This document shows, piece by piece, positions 61,895-64,000 of a stretch of 64,000 nt of DNA; position 1 is the first letter of the stretch; each line of letters starts with the position of its first letter. A program made the translations under genes and the position numbers. The DNA is from a virus. The stretch covers positions 1-64,000 of the IMG/VR virus record IMGVR_UViG_3300025133_000063, one strand, 5' to 3'. The notes beneath the pieces were generated by a model. That model worked only from the letters and a program-made list of their open reading frames with translations, had not been told where the DNA came from and did no database searches.

Positions 61895-62397
61895 ACATTC
61901 TCCGCGAGTACATAAGAGAGCTATTGAGAGAAAAACGAAATACCGCCGGCACCTTTTATCACTTTAGTAATGAAAAGTTTGATGAATTTAGTCTCTCCAA
62001 CGCGTCGGATAGCGCAATATGGGGGAAGGGAATTTATCTTTCTGACGACCCTGACGATTTGAGCGGCTGGGGGAAAGAAGACAGAAACCGAGGCTTCTTG
62101 TACACAGTGGAGATAAAATCCGATCAGAAAAATATTATAGATATGACACAACCGATCCCTCCAGAAATATATGAAAGGATTGAGGCGCATCTTGAAAGAC
62201 CTCTGTCAGACATAACCAAAGAGGATGGGATATTCCCTTTTAATACTTTAGATCGAAAATCTGGATCTGTGGCAAACGCAATGCGAGAAATGGGCTTTGA
62301 AGTTTTAAAGCACCCACCACCGGGTAGCCATAAGGGAAGCCATTATTTAGTCACCGAACCATCAGTTATAGGCGTTTTAGAGGTTCAACAACAATGA
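61891..62397 (+). CDS. Tagged ADP-ribosyltransferase/PARP-like effector
   Basis: 168 aa. Tag MNILREYIRELLREK. Body GTFYHFSNEKFDEFSL near 20-35 (NAD-binding His), WGKGIYLSDDPDDLSG near 45-60 (Tyr) and YLVTEPSVIGVLEV at the end follow the H-Y-x plan of small phage- and toxin-associated ARTs. Predicted NAD-dependent modification of a host target after injection. Confidence 0.7.
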   Translation: MNILREYIRELLREKRNTAGTFYHFSNEKFDEFSLSNASDSAIWGKGIYLSDDPDDLSGWGKEDRNRGFLYTVEIKSDQKNIIDMTQPIPPEIYERIEAHLERPLSDITKEDGIFPFNTLDRKSGSVANAMREMGFEVLKHPPPGSHKGSHYLVTEPSVIGVLEVQQQ

Positions 62398-62933
62398 ACC
62401 TCCTACGCGAATACATAAGAGAGCTGCTAGCTGAGGCTCCCACCCTTAACCACAAGGGGGATGAGAATTATTTCCGAGTTGAACTGGGAAGAATTGGATA
62501 TGCCCAAGGTGCCCGACATCTTAGGTTCCAAGACTGTCAAGCTGACGTCGATAAAATCATGCAAACACCTGAGTACCTGGTTGCTAAAGAAAAATACGAA
62601 ACCACCAACACGACGAAGGACATGGTTGAAGATCCGGATTCTCCGAATGGGTTCAGGATGCAGAAAAAACCAGCAACATTCCGGCCACCGTTCTACGATG
62701 TAGCAAATGCATGGATCCACGATGAAGATAATCGTGGCAAAGGTCATGGTAAAGAAATCTATAAAGCATTCATAGACAAAGCCAGTGAGTATGCAAAAAG
62801 AAGCGGTGGTGTCTTTATCGGAGCACATCACTGCACAATAGGTTCAGGCACATCAGAAGCGGCAAAGCGGGTTTGGAAATCTATAACTAAAAACTACACA
62901 TCATCTGGTGATGTTATCTTTATAGGATTATGA
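62394..62933 (+). CDS. Tagged GNAT-family acetyltransferase
   Basis: 179 aa. Tag MNLLREYIRELLAEA. The body has VANAWIHDEDNRGKGHGKEIYKAFI near 103-127 with the acetyl-CoA loop RGKGHGKEIY, and GVFIGAHHCTIGSGTSEAA near 140-158. The N-terminal part before about 95 is unusual for GNAT. It could acetylate a host protein or translation factor. Overlaps the previous gene by 4 nt. Confidence 0.68.
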   Translation: MNLLREYIRELLAEAPTLNHKGDENYFRVELGRIGYAQGARHLRFQDCQADVDKIMQTPEYLVAKEKYETTNTTKDMVEDPDSPNGFRMQKKPATFRPPFYDVANAWIHDEDNRGKGHGKEIYKAFIDKASEYAKRSGGVFIGAHHCTIGSGTSEAAKRVWKSITKNYTSSGDVIFIGL

Positions 62934-62934
62934 A

Positions 62935-64000
62935 ATGAGCTTACTTCGTGAATACATAAGGTTGTTAAGTGAAAAACAAGTTCGTGATCAAAAAAAGAAA
63001 CGTGTTCTTTATCACATTGGTCCACGCCCTGCAAAGCCTATGCCAATGTCTCGCCCTTATGCACAGTCCTGGCGCCGGTACTGGCTCGATCAAGGTGTGG
63101 AATCTGGAGTATTTTTCTCACCCAACCCAATTGACATAGCCCAGTATCATGGAATTAGTGGTGATGTTTATGCCTACAAAATTCCAGAGTGGGTAATTGC
63201 AAAAGCAGGCGGAGTCCACAGATATGATCATGGCTCTGAAGTGTTGATTTCTGCCGATGTATGGCAAGAAGCTGGAGATGAAATAGAGTTTCTTGGAAAG
63301 AGCATGCCGGAAAAAGAGCTTTGGGAGAAGATTGAATCTCTTGGAGCTGAACCATTAAGAAGATCTGCCGGAAGCCGACCAGGCTGGATGAGTGATGACG
63401 AATGGGAAAAAGCAAGTATGAACAAAACCACACAGAGTCATATATCTGGACTAAGATCTACTAAGCATCTAAAAAACGCCATCCGCATGATGAAGCCCAA
63501 TGAGCGTGACGAAGCTCTTACCGCGTTTGAGACTATTGATGTCCTTAGAAAAAAAGATTATGAGATAATAGATATGATCAAGAGCTATATGAATGAGTCA
63601 TCTCTTCGGGGTTACATAAAAGAGGTGTTGGAAAGTCAACCTGAAGAGCCAGATATGACTCAATACGTTGACGATCTAGAAAATGAGATTTTTACGATGC
63701 TTTTTCAAAAGAGCACATATGACTATCTTCAGTCTCAGGATGAAGGTATAGAATCGACGATGATCATGAATACATCTCTGTTTGATGAATATAATAATAT
63801 AAACGAAGTACATTTAGGTATCCTGGTGAACGATTCAGAGTCCGCGGACGTCGAAGCTGCATATGTTTGTGCCCCAGAGGAGAGGAATAAGTCGAACCTT
63901 GTGTTGAGTATCAATATTCCTAGAAACTATCCCCAGGTTGAGGGTTTCCAAGATTGGCTCAGTGCGGAGCTAGCCGATAGTTTATCTCACGAAATCCAGC
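62935..64000 (+). CDS. Tagged ART-like module plus second tagged module, 3' end missing
   Basis: Open to the right edge (at least 355 codons). N-terminal tag MSLLREYIRLLSEK. Module 1: VLYHIGPRPAKPMPM near 24-38, ESGVFFSPNPIDIAQYHG near 57-74, VYAYKIPEWVIAKAGG near 78-93 and HRYDHGSEVLIS near 95-106, the layout of an ART-like domain common in phages. A second tag SSLRGYIKEVLES near 222-234 begins module 2, which ends in SLSHEIQ at the edge, the likely start of an HExxH zinc site. Two cargoes in one gene, continuing outside the window. Confidence 0.6.
   Translation, partial: MSLLREYIRLLSEKQVRDQKKKRVLYHIGPRPAKPMPMSRPYAQSWRRYWLDQGVESGVFFSPNPIDIAQYHGISGDVYAYKIPEWVIAKAGGVHRYDHGSEVLISADVWQEAGDEIEFLGKSMPEKELWEKIESLGAEPLRRSAGSRPGWMSDDEWEKASMNKTTQSHISGLRSTKHLKNAIRMMKPNERDEALTAFETIDVLRKKDYEIIDMIKSYMNESSLRGYIKEVLESQPEEPDMTQYVDDLENEIFTMLFQKSTYDYLQSQDEGIESTMIMNTSLFDEYNNINEVHLGILVNDSESADVEAAYVCAPEERNKSNLVLSINIPRNYPQVEGFQDWLSAELADSLSHEIQ

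Larger units (their letters stand above)
55195..62962 (+). repeat. Dispersed LREYIREL tag-coding repeat
   Basis: The 13-mer GAATACATAAGAG occurs exactly at 55755, 57008, 59519, 60661, 61239, 61595 and 62409, with near copies at 55195, 59128, 61906 and 62950. It encodes E-Y-I-R of the tag. Copies at 55755 and 62409 match over 26 nt. Synonymous sites are conserved (TAC, ATA, AGA). All copies are in the same frame and mostly at gene starts. Confidence 0.85.

Noticed and set aside
55195-62962. CRISPR-like or iteron array from repeated 13-mers
   Set aside because: Copies are in frame at gene starts, irregularly spaced by whole genes, and encode the same peptide.
50378-64000. Tags as Sec signal peptides or membrane anchors
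   Set aside because: The helices are charged and amphipathic (Arg/Lys/Glu-rich) with no hydrophobic core long enough for export.
1-64000. tRNA genes
   Set aside because: Gaps are too short, and no cloverleaf-like sequence with a T-loop GTTCGA was noticed; a tRNAscan run would settle it.

Overview
This window is a continuous stretch of a large tailed-phage genome, most likely a T4-like or 'jumbo' myophage of a Gram-negative, probably aquatic, bacterium. About 95 genes are packed end to end, usually with 1-20 bp overlaps or short gaps, and all but one lie on the + strand. The phage assignment rests on a gp32-like single-strand binding protein, a RecA/UvsX recombinase, a gp41/DnaB-like helicase, gp56- and gp42-like nucleotide enzymes, an endolysin, a holin-like protein, spanin-like proteins and acidic prohead-type proteins. 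The Gram-negative host is inferred from a lipoprotein signal and the spanins. No tRNA, rRNA, insertion sequence or CRISPR array was seen, and no gap exceeds 300 bp.

Layout. 0-11 kb: the end of a large virion protein, a short family A DNA polymerase, an HD hydrolase, then SSB, RecA, 5'-3' exonuclease and replicative helicase. 11-20.5 kb: class II ribonucleotide reductase, a ClpP-like protease, a thioredoxin-like lipoprotein, an amidase endolysin, a PAS-like protein, a Nei-like glycosylase with no standard start codon, a J-domain protein, and the only minus-strand gene (HAD phosphatase). 20.5-30.2 kb: a gp56-like dCTP/dUTP pyrophosphatase, a second replicative polymerase (DnaE, family C), a gp42-like dCMP hydroxymethylase, a nucleotide kinase, a glycosyltransferase, a sugar epimerase, a cupin, a DHH phosphoesterase and a dCMP-type deaminase. 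This set looks like a pathway for making and decorating hydroxymethylcytosine DNA. 30-41 kb: acidic, coiled-coil and prohead-like proteins, a superoxide-dismutase-like protein, holin and spanin candidates, a pterin-dehydratase-like protein and a ligase-like nucleotidyltransferase. 41-50 kb: a PD-(D/E)XK nuclease, a second FEN-like exonuclease, GroEL, a sigma factor whose region 4 HTH sits in a separate downstream gene, a GapR-like protein, peptide deformylase, small membrane proteins and a zincin. 50-64 kb: cysteine synthase, a membrane zincin, and then the most unusual part of the window.

From 50.4 kb to the right edge, 18 proteins carry one of two short basic amphipathic tags: MKITKRQLRRIIRE or M(N/K)LLREYIRELLxE. 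From 53.4 kb on, every gene has one. The tag ends in (L/I)-x-E, which matches the T4 prohead-protease cleavage consensus and the logic of T4 capsid-targeting sequences. It is usually N-terminal, but is also found inside proteins and at C-termini. Behind the tags are unrelated modules: at least four ADP-ribosyltransferase-like domains, a D-K-C isochorismatase/nicotinamidase-like hydrolase, an alpha/beta hydrolase, a transglutaminase/papain-like C-H-D protein, a GNAT acetyltransferase and several unknowns. I read this as a modular arsenal of proteins packaged in the capsid, trimmed by the prohead protease and injected with the DNA. Tag-coding DNA is conserved beyond what the protein requires (seven exact copies of a 13-mer), which suggests the tags also act as recombination seams for swapping cargo.

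Regulation: three intergenic promoters share TTGTGA/ATGTGA-N19-TATAAT. A second intergenic motif, ATATTTA/ATATTTG, sits just ahead of about ten genes and could be a phage-specific late signal. One strong intrinsic terminator follows the SSB gene. Assignments come from motif recognition by eye; no database search was possible.
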